Positions 1-12,700 of a DNA stretch of 64,000 bases are shown here, one piece after another. Both the position numbers and the translations under genes were made by a program. Origin of the DNA: Orbilia blumenaviensis (lineage: Eukaryota > Ascomycota > Orbiliomycetes > Orbiliales > Orbiliaceae); NCBI GenBank assembly GCA_036872755.1, contig JAVHNS010000001.1, forward strand, positions 2,728,001-2,792,000, given 5' to 3'. The notes below the pieces were generated by a model. It was given only the letters and a program-made list of their open reading frames with translations. It was not told where the DNA came from and did not search any database. The number at the start of each line of letters is the position of its first letter. Position 1 is the stretch's first letter.

Positions 1-793
1 CATCATCTCTCATTCGAGAAAGAGGATGAGAAATGAGGAAAGGGAGCGGAGGGGAATAGGGTCTGTACCAAGAAGGTCGAAGGGGTTCTATAGTAATGAT
101 CGCATTGACGTTAGCTCCACCGATATCAGATAAAACCTCCCCCTCATCATAAAATCATCATCATCATCATCAACAGAACATTTCGGGAAATCCTCCAGAA
201 TATAATATATCCCCGCCACTCCAAACCCCATCTCTAAAAACTCTTTAAAACCCTCCCTTCTCCCGCATCCTCCATCATATCAAATCTTTTCACCGCCGGA
301 TTTATTGTTTTTATTTTTATTATTTTTATTTTTCTTCCTGTTCTCTCTGCCGAAGGAGAGAAAAAAAGCCCTCGCACACAAACTAGGGCTTAAACCAGGA
401 TTGGGAGCGGGAAAAAACCCGCCAAAGAGAAAAACCAAAAAAAACAAAAAGCAGAAAAAAAAAGGCGGGACTTACTTTCGAAGCGACTGCTGCCATTGTG
501 AATGAATTTGCTGCTCACGCTGTGGTGAGACTTTATCGGACAGAATACCACAAAATACGAGGGGTGGTGGTGGTAAAGAAGAGAGGTGGGAGATCCGTCG
601 ACGGACGATGTAGGAGCGTTGGAAAGACGGTGGTCGAAAAAGGTGGGTGGTGGTGATGGGATGGGTGGGATTTGTGTGGTGGGATTTTTGGAAGGGATGT
701 TTAATGGTTGTGTGTGTGTGTGTTTTTGTGGGAAACTCAGACTTTCGGTGCAGGCTAATGTCCAATGCGGCAACACGGATTTTTCTTCGATTT

Positions 794-796
<3 letters not shown>

Positions 797-833
<37 letters not shown>
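797..833. repeat. Poly-T tract, 37 nt
   Basis: An uninterrupted run of T, the longest homopolymer in the window. It lies in non-coding DNA. Such tracts can exclude nucleosomes or mark the tail of an old retro-inserted element; nothing next to it settles which. Confidence 0.9.
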
Positions 834-835
<2 letters not shown>

Positions 836-1083
836 CTTACATATGGGACTCTTTTGAATTCCCCAGTCCGAAGCGATGGAATGCAAAAACTAAGAAATGT
901 AATGGGTGCGGGTAAACGAACGGGCCGGATTAGATAATATGATATAAAAATAAGTACTGGTCAATACTAAAGTATAAGAAAGTATGTCTCGATGCTTTGA
1001 TTATAAAATGGGCTATGGCTAATGGACGACAAGTCTATCTACGACCTGCAGGCCTTGTACGCACATGTAAAGTAAAAACTACC

Positions 1084-1087
<4 letters not shown>

Positions 1088-1116
<29 letters not shown>
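1088..1116. repeat. (CT)n microsatellite
   Basis: About fourteen uninterrupted CT units in non-coding DNA. Confidence 0.9.
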
Positions 1117-1119
<3 letters not shown>

Positions 1120-1727
1120 ACACTACTCAAATCCAAGAACAGCTGCTTTGGTTTATAAGAAAGAAAAAAAAGTAGGAGACAATGCAATATACCGATGCGA
1201 TGATGATGAATGCAACAGGATCAATGCAAAATCGACGGGACACCGGATGAAAGCTAGTAAATTCCCGAATGACCCTCTCACACAATATCCCTGATCCCAA
1301 GAGACCCCGCTGTGCCAGAAAAAAATAAAATAAAAAGCACACAAAATAAAAATAATAGAGAAAAAAGGATTTAATACCGGATAAGAAAAGCAAGATGAAG
1401 CGAAAGCGGGAAAAGGCGAAATGTGGACTCTCAAAGTGGTACGAGTCGATACGAAGACCGGAAAATGGATGTAAAAGCAGGGCGTTTGACCACTACAGAG
1501 AAACGGATATGCCGCAATCGAGACAAAAAATGGCAGAGACACCACCATGCCGATGGGCTATGGGGAGGAAAAACGCCTGCAAAAACGATTGAAGGCCGTA
1601 TCATCGTCATGAAAATATAAAAAAAGGGCGAAAAAAGCTACCAGACAAGAAAGAAGAAAAATTGCGCACGTGAAGCACAACATGCCAGAATCACCCACGT
1701 CACCCCAACCACGACAAATGCCGCCAC

Positions 1728-3720
1728 TTACGAACCATCTCGCTTCTTTCCCTTTGACAAGCTCTTCACTCTCTTCAGGAGACCCCCGCCAGCTTGTTCG
1801 GGCAAACCAGGGCTATTGACCCTGTCGCCCGAAGTAGTCCTTCCCATACCGGGATGTGACGGAGCTCTATCTCTATACCTTCTCTCGTCCTCTGCGATTT
1901 GGATCCTCTCGCCTTTCCTATCCCATGCCGAGTCGTAATCGTCCCCATAGTTATCTCGAGGCTGGGAAACGCTTCCTTTGGTAGCTCGGTTCACTGGGGG
2001 TGGTCCGCGAGGTGGTGATGTTGGGGTAAATGGTCGCCCTGGATAATCTTCACTTGTTGGGGAGTTCGACTTTGTCGGCTTGTGCCGTCGGTCGTATCCA
2101 GGTGCAATCCTACCTTCTCCCTCCGGAGCTGGTGGTCTCTGTGTACCCTTGCCGCGGAACTTCTGAGCCAATGACTTCTTTCGCTGTAATCCGCCCGAAT
2201 CCTTGGTTTGTGCCGCTGTAATTTCTTCCTCGGCCGCCTTCTCAATGGCCTTCTTCGTAGCCGGTGTACCCTCCAAAAAGGTCGATGTTCCCAGCCCAAG
2301 AGACTCGTCGCCGTGGATCACTGCGCGACTAACCGGGTCGAATGATGCAGCCCGCTTCCCAACTGGCCTGATTGGTTCGCCGAAGTCATCGACGGCAGAG
2401 CCTCTCCTTCCGGCGGAAAACTCGGAGTAGGCTTCAGGATCCCTGTTTCCGAAGAGGGTACTATGATCGTTCACCTTCAAGTCGAAATCAAACCCACCGA
2501 GAGCATTGTTCTTCGATCCTTCGGGGAAGGCCTGCATGGGAGCACGGCTCTTGTTCTTGTTGCGGTGTGGATTGCAAGCGTCGAAGGGGCCATCATGATG
2601 GAACACTACCACATTCATTAGTTAAATCACTTTCAAATTCGGACATTTAATAATAATCCGACTGTAAAAATAAAATAAAGAAACTTACGCCCTCCACCGT
2701 AAATACCGGTAACATCAAGCTTATCAATAAGATCAACTCCAGCAGCTCCCTTCTTCCGTGAGGAGGATTTCTTTGATTTATCATCCTTCTTCGATTTGTC
2801 GTCTTTATCCTTACTCTTCTCATCTCCATCTCGCTTAGATTTCTCCCTTCGTCTCTCCCTTTCCTTCTCCCTCTCCCTCTCACGCTCCCTTTCCCTATCT
2901 AAAGCATCAATAGCGGAAGAATCCGAGTTACTTCTGATCCTTCCCGACCCCCTACCATCATCTCTCGGCCTGGATCGGCCATTCGCAGTTCCAGTCGAAC
3001 CGTTGTGAGCATGATGTGGTGGAGGAGGTGCGCCACGACCTGGAGGCCTTGGAGGTCCATTCATCGGTCTCGGCTGCGGCCCGCGCGATCTATTTTCGGT
3101 ATTCATTGAGGGACTCGGTCTACGAGGAGGCTGTGCGGATGGGGTATCTGTATCGTCGATTGAAAAATTGATCTATAAAAATGGTATAATAAAGAAAAGA
3201 AGCGAACGTCAAAAAACGGCCGGCGTTTATGTCTCGTTGTTAGTCTCAAAACTGCTCTTCTAGAGGATATAGAATAGAATAGGGAATGAAAGAAAAAGGT
3301 AGCAATTTAGCTCGGTAAGCCGAGCCTTTATATATATTTTTTGGTAAAATATATATTATGTCTACTCAACCAGAACCTAAAGTTTATTGCTTTATGGAAG
3401 AAAAAACGTACCAGTAAATTCTCAGGTTCATTTCTAGGCACCTGTGGCTGTGGGGGCCTTGGAGATGTTGCCCGAACGGGATTGGCTGAGCGAGCATCGG
3501 TTTCAGAGGCGGAGAAGATGTCATGGTCATCGTCGGCAAATACGTCAAGGAACGGGTTCCTGGACTGACGAATGGACGGAGAGGGAAGATCAGGCGATTC
3601 GGCAGAAACTCTGTTTCGGAATGGATTGTTTGAAGCAAAGGGGTTGGTTGGGGCGAAGGCGGCAGGCGACGGTCTCCGATCTGGACAAGGCAATTGCGAA
3701 AGCTCCAGGTTAGCGATCAT
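1728..3720 (-). CDS. pal1: Pal1-family cell morphology protein
   Basis: Exons 3720-3412, 3172-2689 and 2605-1728 give 556 residues. Pal1 proteins act at the cell cortex and at endocytic sites and help keep cells cylindrical (known from fission yeast). The family signature is visible across the last splice junction: DVTGIYGGG joined to LFHHDGPFDACNPHRN. The N-terminus has three NPF tripeptides (TNPF, NNPF, RNPF), the classic ligand of EH-domain endocytic proteins. The middle is an Arg/Glu/Lys/Asp-rich charged stretch, and the tail is Pro/Ser-rich and basic. Both junctions are in phase. The start is the first ATG after an in-frame TAA just upstream. A mini-exon at 4198-4174 was tested but does not splice in phase, so the 5' end is the least certain part. 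Confidence 0.85.
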
Positions 3721-4497
3721 TGGGAATTACGAAGGTTACAGAAAAACGAGCAGCACCAAGCACTACCAAGCACCAAGCAACAGGCAGAACCACCATAAGA
3801 CATGACGACGACGACAACGACAGGCTGAGCGAAAAAGATCGGATCTTTTTAGGGCGTTCCTTTTGGCGCGCGCGGAGGTTTGGCTAATTCTCCGGTGGGG
3901 ACCAGTCGTGTTGGACTATATTGTATCCAAAGGTGTGTTTTTCTTCTTCCTCTTCTTATTCTTTCCTTTTGTCGCAGGGTCGGGTCTCATTGCGAAACAA
4001 ATATATATGTTTTTTTGCCTTTCATTCTTTCCAAGATCTCCCACGATCCCCTTGGACAATATATACGAGCTACGTTTCATAGAAAAAGGGAAGGGGAGAA
4101 GAAGAACCATGGAAGGGAAAAACGCAAAAGACGGGAAGGCAGGAAAGAAAGAAACAAAAAGAAAGAAGCATACCTATTTGAGGCTGAGCGATAGACATTT
4201 TTTGTATTTGAGGAGGGGAGAAGGTTTTGGTTTTTCGGCGATGAGCCAGCCGGCGGTGATGATGATGGGCGACGAGATGGTTGTTTTGGAGTTGTGATGG
4301 ATCTGGTCAATGGGAGAAGAAGAAGAAGAAGGCTGGCCTGGGACTTTGTATTGGATTGGAACTGGAACCAGAGGCTGAACCAGAGACCGGAACTGGAACT
4401 AAGGGTGACGGTGGGAAATGGGGAGAGGAGGATCAGATCGATTCAGATCAGTTGGGTGTTGGGGACGAATGAGCTTGGTCGTTGTTCCGACGAAGCT

Positions 4498-4529
<32 letters not shown>

Positions 4530-4530
4530 A
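4498..4530. repeat. (GAAA)n microsatellite
   Basis: Eight consecutive AAGA/GAAA units upstream of pal1. No coding potential. Confidence 0.9.
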
Positions 4531-4942
4531 GAGGAAGAAAGAACGAGAGAAAAAAGGATAGGATAGAATAGGAGGTCCGGTAGTAGGGGATGAATGGATG
4601 GATGGCGATAATCGATAGAGCGATACCTAGATAGATAGATCTATAGGGTAATAGGCAGTATGCAGTTATGGAGCAAAGGAAAAGGCTCCCCTTCTCTTTG
4701 GTAATGGAATGGCGGAGAGATGCGAATGCGAGAAGGCTAATAACACACGCACGTTCACGTTCACGCACACACACGCATACGCAGACGCAGACGCATACAC
4801 TAGGTACTTAGTAAGAGTAACTAGGTACCTACCAGTATACTACAAAAGGTGGAGGGGAATGTGAAATCTGAATCGGATTGAATTGAATTGAAATTGAATT
4901 GAATTGATGAAAAAACGAACGGATGGAGAAGTCAATTGTCAA

Positions 4943-5001
4943 AGACAGACAAGACAGGACACAAGACAAGGACAGGACAGGACAAGACAGGACAGGACAG
5001 G
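4943..5001. repeat. Imperfect GACAGG/GACAAG repeat
   Basis: About ten 5-6 nt units of the GACAGG, GACAAG and GACACAA type in a row, decaying at both ends. Non-coding. Confidence 0.8.
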
Positions 5002-5198
5002 CTTGCAGGGCTGCATTTGGGGGAGGAAGGACATAGGCCGGGGGGGGGCGTCAAGACATATAGCCAGGCAGGGAAAAGGAGGTGGGTGTCAACCGAACAG
5101 AACGAGATGCAACCCAACTGGAGTCCACATCCCATCCCCCCCCCCCCCCCCCTTCAATACCCTTCTATCCATGATTACATATCCTACCATATACATAT

Positions 5199-5208
<10 letters not shown>

Positions 5209-5252
<44 letters not shown>
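5209..5252. repeat. (TAC)n trinucleotide repeat, about 15 units
   Basis: A pure TAC run preceded by a C tract (5137-5152) and followed by GTAGGTAGGTAC. It makes spurious open frames on both strands. Confidence 0.95.
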
Positions 5253-6582
5253 CAGGTATGTAGGTAGGTACTGCTACATAATCAATCAATCAACCAGCCC
5301 AACCACACTGCACTGGCTCAATTTCGGCATCTTTAAGCTCAGTAAGAGGTACCTAGTATGAGGCATGTACTGTATAAAGTATGTACCCCAGCCGACCGGG
5401 CTATTCGGCAAGTCAGTAAGTTTGGGGCATTGACATCTTCTCGAAATTTAAATTCATCAAATATTAAAAGATTGCGATCCGGTTGCCATATTGCTTGTGC
5501 TCAACTTTTTTATGCGTATGCTTGCAACTCCTGGTCGCTATCGAGCAGGTAACAGGTAAGGTAGACTGGGCCGGGCAATGAATCAGGGGACAAGGGATGC
5601 ATGCCCGCCGAGGAGGACCCTTTCCTCTCTCTCTCTCTCTTTCTCTCTGTCCCTCTCTCTATGTCCTCGCCCTCTGTTCTCTCTCTAGCTACCGAAGGAG
5701 CTAGCTAAAGTTATTAACCCTCACCGCTTGCTTCATTTTATATTAATATCAACCAGTCCGTTATCAAAAAAAAGGGTCCTACTCCCCCGCAAGGTCGGCC
5801 GGTCGGGAAAAAGCCAAAAAATTCCAAAAACTCAAAATAATATGTCAAAATGTCAACTGTCCAAAGGATCTATGTAAAAGTGTCAATCTCTCAAAAATCA
5901 CAAGCCTCCCTTCTTTTGATTCGTCTTTTCTGCTTTCCTTTCTTTCTTCTGAAGCAAGGCTAGCAGCAATACTCTCGGGCTTGGCTTGGCCCTGCATGCG
6001 CTTTCCACGCCAAAGGGGGGAGGGGGAAAGAGGAAGGAAAGCCACAAAGAAACCTCGATACGCGACCGCCCACTAGTCCAGCCAGTGCTTAAACCGACTA
6101 GTAATATGTAAGTAAGTAAGTTCACACGTTTCGGGATTTTCCCTTTAGTCAGGGGTGTCCGGCAGGCAATAGGGTAATGTGAGCAATGAGTGTGGATGAT
6201 GGGGTCTTCCCCCCCCAGTATTTCCCTTCACACTGACATCACGGTACATGTTAACTTATGTACGCAGCACACCTTAATTCTCATCCCATCCTGTGATGCT
6301 TCCAGTATAGCGTCTCTTTTTCTGTATCTGTATGTTATGTTATGTACACATCCCCACCCCCATCCCATCCTTTCCTTTCCCTTTCCCCCGGAAACACTCC
6401 AGCATGCCCCAATCAATTCATTCATCAATCAATTGCAATTCAATCGATCCGAGTCCGACCCACAGTTATCCCATCTCTATGTAATGCTCGAGTGAAGAGA
6501 AGAAAGCGAAATAGAAAATAAAAACAATAAAACAAACAAAAATCCACTTAATCGACGGATTCAAGTCGAGAGTGCCTTCCAA

Positions 6583-8629
6583 TTAGAACAAAACATACAA
6601 TGCGCAATTCTAGGTTTTTTTGAAAAAAGAAGTTAGCATATGTGTAAACCCTCTCTCGCGCACTCTCCGCAACATCTCTCCTCTCTCTCTCTGAAACCCC
6701 GGGAAATCCTCAACAAATGAACTTTCAGAAATAAAAACGTACCATGCTCAACCCAAGGATCATGCTGATCCAAAAAAAGCAGTTCAACAGCGTCCTGTGC
6801 CTGCTCAACCAAGGTAAACTCTGCAGCATCACAATCGGTAACTGCAGCATCTGACAGAAAAACCCATACCCCCTGACCTTCTTCACCAGACAGAACAGCA
6901 CCAGCTCGTGCAGAATCGATGATATTAGAAATGTTATGAATGTCGCCACCGTGCGCGACACATGCTCGCGGGATGCTCCGTAGACGTGTCGCTTGAACCA
7001 ATGATGCACAGGGATATTCCACTCCCGTGAGAACTCTAGCCAATTGCACGAGTTCCACCAGTCACTGCGATAAAAGAAGACCCTTTCGTGTCAGAAGCAG
7101 AATTCGACAATAAAAAAAAAAGAAAGGAAGAAACGACCCCCCAAGAAAATTAAGCTCTGGGCAAGGGGGTGTGGGTGTGTGTGGGGATAAAATTAAGTGA
7201 GGGTCCACATACGAGTAAAACCGTCGGTCGGCAAAGCGAGTAATCTCGGCGAATGCGCCTAAAACGTACTCGAATATCACCAAGAAAACCAGCAGGAACG
7301 AAACCATAAACGGAAACAGAAGGCTGTTGATGCTCTCACCGAGCACCAGCAGCGCATCCGATACCGTATGTTGCTCCTGCAATCGGGCAGTCGCATCTCT
7401 CATCTAAATCAACACCACCATCATCAACAATCACTCTCATCCAAACATCATACACATGAATAAAAAAAGTAACCCATGTGAAAGAAAACGAAAGATAGAT
7501 AGATCTGCAACGGATGAAACCTACCACCGGCGCAATAAACTCCTCAGACGTCAACGTGAGCAAGAAAACACACCCAAACACCGCAGCCGCCTTCTCCGCC
7601 ACAATATTCCACCTCACCCTCGGCGTCCTCGGGTACTCGATCTCGTAACACAGCGTCGGACATAACAAGTAATCCAGATAATTCGACCATGTCAGATTCC
7701 TCGGATACTGCGTCAATCCCGTCGGCGATGTAAGTTCGTAGGCGAGTACCTCGCGTAGCGCCGTATCAGACTTGGATTCCGTGCTTAGCGTGTTCTTGTC
7801 CAATTGGTGAAGCTTCCTCTCCGTCTCGCATAGATGTCCATTGTAGAAAGCGTAGGAGTGCATCTTCATCAGCAGCACCAGGGTATGCAGTGTGAAAAAC
7901 ACCTGATGCGTCCTATTACCACCGCCACATCCATTAGCCCACCCTTTCCTAGTAGATATATATAAAAAGAATGTAGACCACCTACCAAACCCACCCCCTC
8001 GCAAAGGGCCAATATATCCACATAACCAACCACACAAACTGTAACAGATATTGACAAATAAACCCTCCATTCCCCCACCCAACCCCAAAACTCCTCGCCC
8101 TCCAGACCTTATGCAACGGCAGCGTGAGCGAAGTACTCGCCACCATCAACAAATCCGAGACCGCAAGAACCTGAATATCATCCGTAAACAGCGAAAATAT
8201 CGAAGTCCTAAACACCCTGCCGGTCTCCTTAACATTCCTAGCTCCGGTGGTCAACACCATGATGAAAAGTCCAACCCAGAATAACGCAAAAAATCCACGG
8301 AAGTCATGATGTTGCGACTGCGGATCGAAATGGCTGACACGTTCTTCGTAGTCGACCGTGGGGAATAACTTGCGGCGTTTCTGCTTCTTCGCTTGGTGGA
8401 TCGATTTCATCGATGGTGGCGCATCTTGGGGTAGCGGCGTTGATCGACCGCTGCTGAGAGCATCTTCGTCGATGTGGTGCGGAAACTCGGCTTTGAGATG
8501 CGAATCCCCCCGGCGGGCACGGAGACCCTCATCCGAGAGACCCGGGTGGCCGTTAAGGCTGCTGAAGTTGGTAGCTGTGGTGGTGCTTCCGTTTGTGTGT
8601 GCCATCTTGCTTGACGGCGGACGAACCAT
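6583..8629 (-). CDS. are2: Sterol O-acyltransferase (ARE1/ARE2-type MBOAT)
   Basis: Exons 8629-7986, 7912-7525, 7403-7213, 7064-6743 and 6609-6583 give 523 residues. The enzyme esterifies sterol with acyl-CoA in the ER membrane for storage in lipid droplets. The soluble N-terminus of about 100 residues precedes several membrane segments. Family marks: KMHSYAFYNG in exon 2, the acyl-CoA-binding FYxDWWN motif (FYSDWWN) rebuilt exactly across the third intron near residue 406, and HELV with the presumed catalytic His near residue 460. The last exon is only 27 nt and encodes NCALYVLF plus stop, matching the ALYV-type end of Are proteins; without it the protein would run into intron. Length and topology fit the family. 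It could be a diacylglycerol-accepting relative, but the motifs favour sterol. Confidence 0.93.
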
Positions 8630-9735
8630 CCACCCGTTGTTCCGAGCTTTTCTTTTGAAAGGGTAGTTAAATTATGGTATATGCTTATGAAGAGAGGAAG
8701 GTGAACGACCAAAGAATAACACCAAGAATAAGAATAAGAATAAATAAAAGGGGGGAAGTAGCTGAAAAGATGTAGTAATCATGAGGTCTAGAATTATTTT
8801 ATTGTCCTTATCTATCCGCGACTAGAGTTACCTAGGTAAGGTTAGGTGGGAGAAAAAAGCATAAAGGTAAGTTTTTTTTATAAAAATATATGCATAACGG
8901 CATATTATATTATACGGAATTTAACGGACACCGCGAACTGAGAGTGTGAGGGAGAGCCGAAGAAGGGGGGTGAGGGGGGGGAAGGAAGAAGGAGAGGCCG
9001 GCCTGGGTCCTTTATTTTTTTTGAGTGTTAGGGGACCAGCCTGTGCTTATTTAAGGTCATCATCATCAGACGTAAGGGGGGGCGTGTCATGAAGTATATA
9101 TATATAATAGCTAATAAAGGTAGATAGTATATAATACGAGATACGATATACGTTTTGGCTGAGAGGGTCGGGTTTCGGAACTATCCAGAGATGCTGGTAC
9201 GTTTTGGACGGAGCTTAAACGGCCCCGGGCCTTACGTCATTTCACACATTACAAACACCCTGTCCACGCGAAGCAGAAAAGGGCCCCCCAGAATCTTTGC
9301 CAAGGCTTCTATCGGGTCTTCCGCTCGTATATATCGTGCATGTGCATTATTAATTTACAAAGTATTAGCAAACAGTGATGTCGATATTGTCATTCGTTCA
9401 GCGGCACTTCCAGAAAAGGAACTAATAATGTTATTACAACCTGCTTTGTGTGAGGATGAAAACAAAAAAAAAAAAAAAAAAAAAAAAGAGAGAAAGAGAG
9501 AAGAATATGAACAAGGAGGCGCCGCTGTGTCATAACATTATCTTGACCGTTTGTCTGTCTGTTATTATCATTACCCTCCGCGAATTCTCCCCCATGTACT
9601 ATAGGCCCCATTCCGGTCCGTTTTTTGAAAGTCATCCCATATCGTTTCGATCTTAGTCCAGCGTCTAAACAAACCCACCCCTAAGCCTCCCAGATAAGAA
9701 AAGAAAATATACTAAAAAAAAAAGAAAAAAGAAAA
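8630..9735. other. Intergenic: are2 promoter side and mot1 3' side
   Basis: I see no gene. It contains the palindrome TACCTAGGTA at 8829-8838, G-rich purine runs (8950-9000), AT-rich dinucleotide runs near 9095-9150 and a 24-nt A tract (9464-9487). The part next to 9736 should be the mot1 3' untranslated region. Confidence 0.6.
9464..9487. repeat. Poly-A tract, 24 nt
   Basis: Uninterrupted A run followed by GAGAGAAAGAGAG, non-coding. Confidence 0.9.
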
Positions 9736-12700
9736 CTAAGATTTCATAGACGCAATGAAACTATCCAGGTTCAATTCGTCGTACTGGTTCTCATCCCAGA
9801 GCTCTCCGATATCGTCCAATATACCCTTCGTGCCCTTCTTGATCGGATTTCCGTCAATGTCCATAACTTCATCTCCATCTCTGCTGTCCTTCTTGTCGCC
9901 AATATCGGCGTCTCCAAAGTTGAATAGATCGAGTAGTTGGTCGGTTTCCATGGTTGCAAGGCCGGCGTTTTGTTGGTTGACGACGGTAGAGGCGACGTCT
10001 AGTTTGAATCGTTGGAGACTATATTGTACAGAGTTGTTAGTAAAGTGTGTTTGATTAAAGAAGGCAATATAGATGAGGCGGGGGGTCCACTTACTTCATG
10101 ATCTTCTCCTCCAGCGTTCCACGGGTAATCAATCGATAAACATTCACAACCTTCTTTTGACCGATACGATGCGCACGATCCATAGCCTGCATATCTTTCT
10201 GAGGATTCCAATCGTGCTCCACAAAGATAACAGTATCGGCACCTGTCAAGTTCAAACCAAGACCTCCAACATGGGTCGTAAGTAACAAAACATCAATCGA
10301 AGGATCACTGTTGAACTTTGTGACCATATCCTGTCTATATCTTGGATCCGTAGCTCCATCCATTCTCAGGTACGACACCGTCGGAAGCAGCTTCTTTAAA
10401 ACGTCGCTTTCGACGATATCCAGCATCTCCTTGAGCTGGCAGAAGATTAGTGCTCGATGTTGGCTGATAGCGTTAGAGGCGACTGCGAAATCGTCATCTT
10501 TAGAAGAAGCAGTTGCGCCTATCCCACAATCCAGCAACAGATCCTTGAGAGCGGTCAGTTTTGGAGCGTGAACCGGATCACGGACAGAGGTGTTATCTTG
10601 CTGAAGTTGTTTTTGAACAGCGGCGTATTTGGGATGTTTCTCGTTCAGAACGAGAGCAGGTGAATTGCAAAGTTTTCGCATGTACTGAAGGGCTTGGAAG
10701 ATATGTTGCTTTTGCTCTTTACTGCTATTCCCTGCACCAGGGAGGTCTTTGCTCTGCTTCTTAGAGAATTCTTGGTATAGTTGTTTCTGTAGCTCGCTGA
10801 GTTCGCAGTAGTAGTTTTGAATAATTTTCGGTGGCAAATCGTCAAGGACTTCTTCTTTCAAACGTCGAAGAACGAATGGAAGAACTTGTTTGTGAAGAGC
10901 TTCGATCGCAAGGGCTCCGGCTTCCTGCTCCTTCGACGAACTCTTGCTATTACGGCTGTTGGCAATTGGTTTCGCAAAACGGTCCATAAACACCTTTTCA
11001 GTTCCCAAAAACCCGGGCATCAAGAAATCGAACAGCGACCACAGTTCAAGAACACTATTTTGGATAGGTGTTCCAGATAAAATCAAGCGGTGATTAGCAC
11101 GGATTTTCTTGACAGCCTGACTGAGCTTCGCCTTTGAGTTCTTGATGATATGACCTTCATCAAGCACACAATAATTCCAGTCGTTCTTTGAAATATGCTC
11201 AAGGTCATTTCGGCAGATATCGTACGAAGTGATTACGATGTCTGTTGTCCCAAGCTGACCTCTTAGCTCCGAGCGCTCAGCAGGGTTACCAACGTAGACT
11301 AAAGTTGTGAGGAATGGGGCGTATTGTTTGATTTCTTGCTGCCAGTGACCGGAGAGCGTCGAGGGGCAAACGATCAAAGAGGGCATTTGTCTCGACTCGG
11401 GGTTTTGGGTCTTGCTGAAATCTTCAGCACGTAAGTGGTGATCACTGGCGACAATGCAGATGGTTTGGAGTGTCTTTCCAAGACCCATATCTATAAAAAT
11501 AAAAAGTTAATCCTGAATAAACTGGCGGTACTTATTATTAGGTAAAGAAGTAACTTACCATCGCAAAGAATACCATGGAGGTGGTACCGATTCAAGAATG
11601 CAAGCCAGTTAACACCTTCCTGTTGGTACGAACGAAGTTCTGCTTGAATAGCGACAGGAAGATGGAAGGGTTCAACTTTGTGGACATCAAGCATCTGGGC
11701 GATAAACTTCCGTTCTTTATCACGACCCTTCAAAAGCTCCTCAGGGAAACCAGGAGGATCTGGGATACCAGCTTCCAAAGGAACAAGCTTAATAAGAGTA
11801 GCGAAAGCGGTAGTAGCCAGGCGTCGAATATCATTATCCGAGTCACTCATTCGCCCAAGAACGGGAACGATAAGGAAAATAACGAAGGGAAGGATGTCAT
11901 TCTCCATTGCGGATATGAGATGGTAAATGAGTTCGATAATACCCTGTCTTGTTCTAACTTCAAGACCATTAGATATCGAGGGTAAGATATCGGTGACCAT
12001 GGTTTTCATTCCGTCGATAGTGATTATACTGCAAATAGTGGCAAAACATTTTGCAGCTGCGTATCTCAGAACGGAGAATCTTGAGCGGAGAGCTTTGATG
12101 ATGTAAGGGAAGAGAGATATTATGTGAGAATGCAAATCTGAGTGGAATTTCGGTAGTAAGGCGCGGATAGTCGACAAGCCATCGATGATTTCCTGGCCAA
12201 GCAGACTATCTTTATCAAGGATTGACTCCGGTAGCTCTTCCTCCTTGAAGCCAGCAATGAGAGACTGTTCCATAGATTCCAATAGACGTGGAACTTTGAC
12301 GAACAAGTCTTTGCCGAAGGCTTGTGCGAAGTGGTCGAGAGCTTCCTTAGCTCCACGACGTTTAATACGGGCAAGTTTTGACTCCCTTTCAAACTTCGTG
12401 GGGTCAGCATGGTCTTTCCTATCCTCTTCTTTCTTGAGCGACAGTATCGAGAGCTCAAGGCTCTCATTGATGTGGAACTCAGGAGTTTCAGAGGTATCAA
12501 CAACAAGGAATGAGCACAGATTCTTCGTGAGTTTATCAGCGACCGCTGCGCGTCCACGTTGCGAACAAAGATCAACAAGTACAGCAACCGCATGTGCCGA
12601 CCTCCTCTGCAAGTCAAGATTTCCTTCAGCTTTGACACTATCCATGACGCCTCTAATGACTGGATTCAGCTTCTTAGGAAGGATCTGAGCTGCGATCATG

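Larger units (their letters stand above)
1..1727. other. Gene-free stretch downstream of pal1
   Basis: I see no coding region. Open frames here are short, low in complexity (Lys/Phe/Ser runs) and show no family resemblance. The stretch holds a CAT-rich segment near 148-172, a 37-nt T tract (797-833), a GT run near 709-724 and a CT microsatellite (1088-1116). The part next to 1728 should contain the 3' untranslated region of the pal1 gene, which reads leftwards. Confidence 0.6.
3721..6582. other. Intergenic: pal1 upstream region and are2 downstream region
   Basis: I see no gene. It carries purine tracts, a GAAA repeat (4498-4530), a GACAGG-type repeat (4943-5001), G and C runs (5040-5048; 5137-5152), a TAC repeat (5209-5252) and a CT-rich block near 5625-5690. 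It also has CTAGGTACCTACC-like palindromic words near 4799-4832 and 5340-5357. The right end should contain the are2 3' untranslated region. Long open frames here only reflect the tandem repeats, for example polythreonine or polyserine from TAC/AGT. Confidence 0.6.

Noticed and set aside
4174..4198. Possible first mini-exon of pal1 reading MSIAQPQI with a GTATGC donor
   Set aside because: It leaves one extra base, and no acceptor before the next exon restores the frame; the in-frame stop just upstream of 3720 favours the later ATG.
4936..5361. 141-codon open frame with polythreonine
   Set aside because: Produced by the TAC and GACAGG tandem repeats; the opposite strand gives polyserine. No gene-like context.
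12185..12688. 167-codon open frame on the plus strand
   Set aside because: Antisense shadow of the MOT1 HEAT-repeat region.
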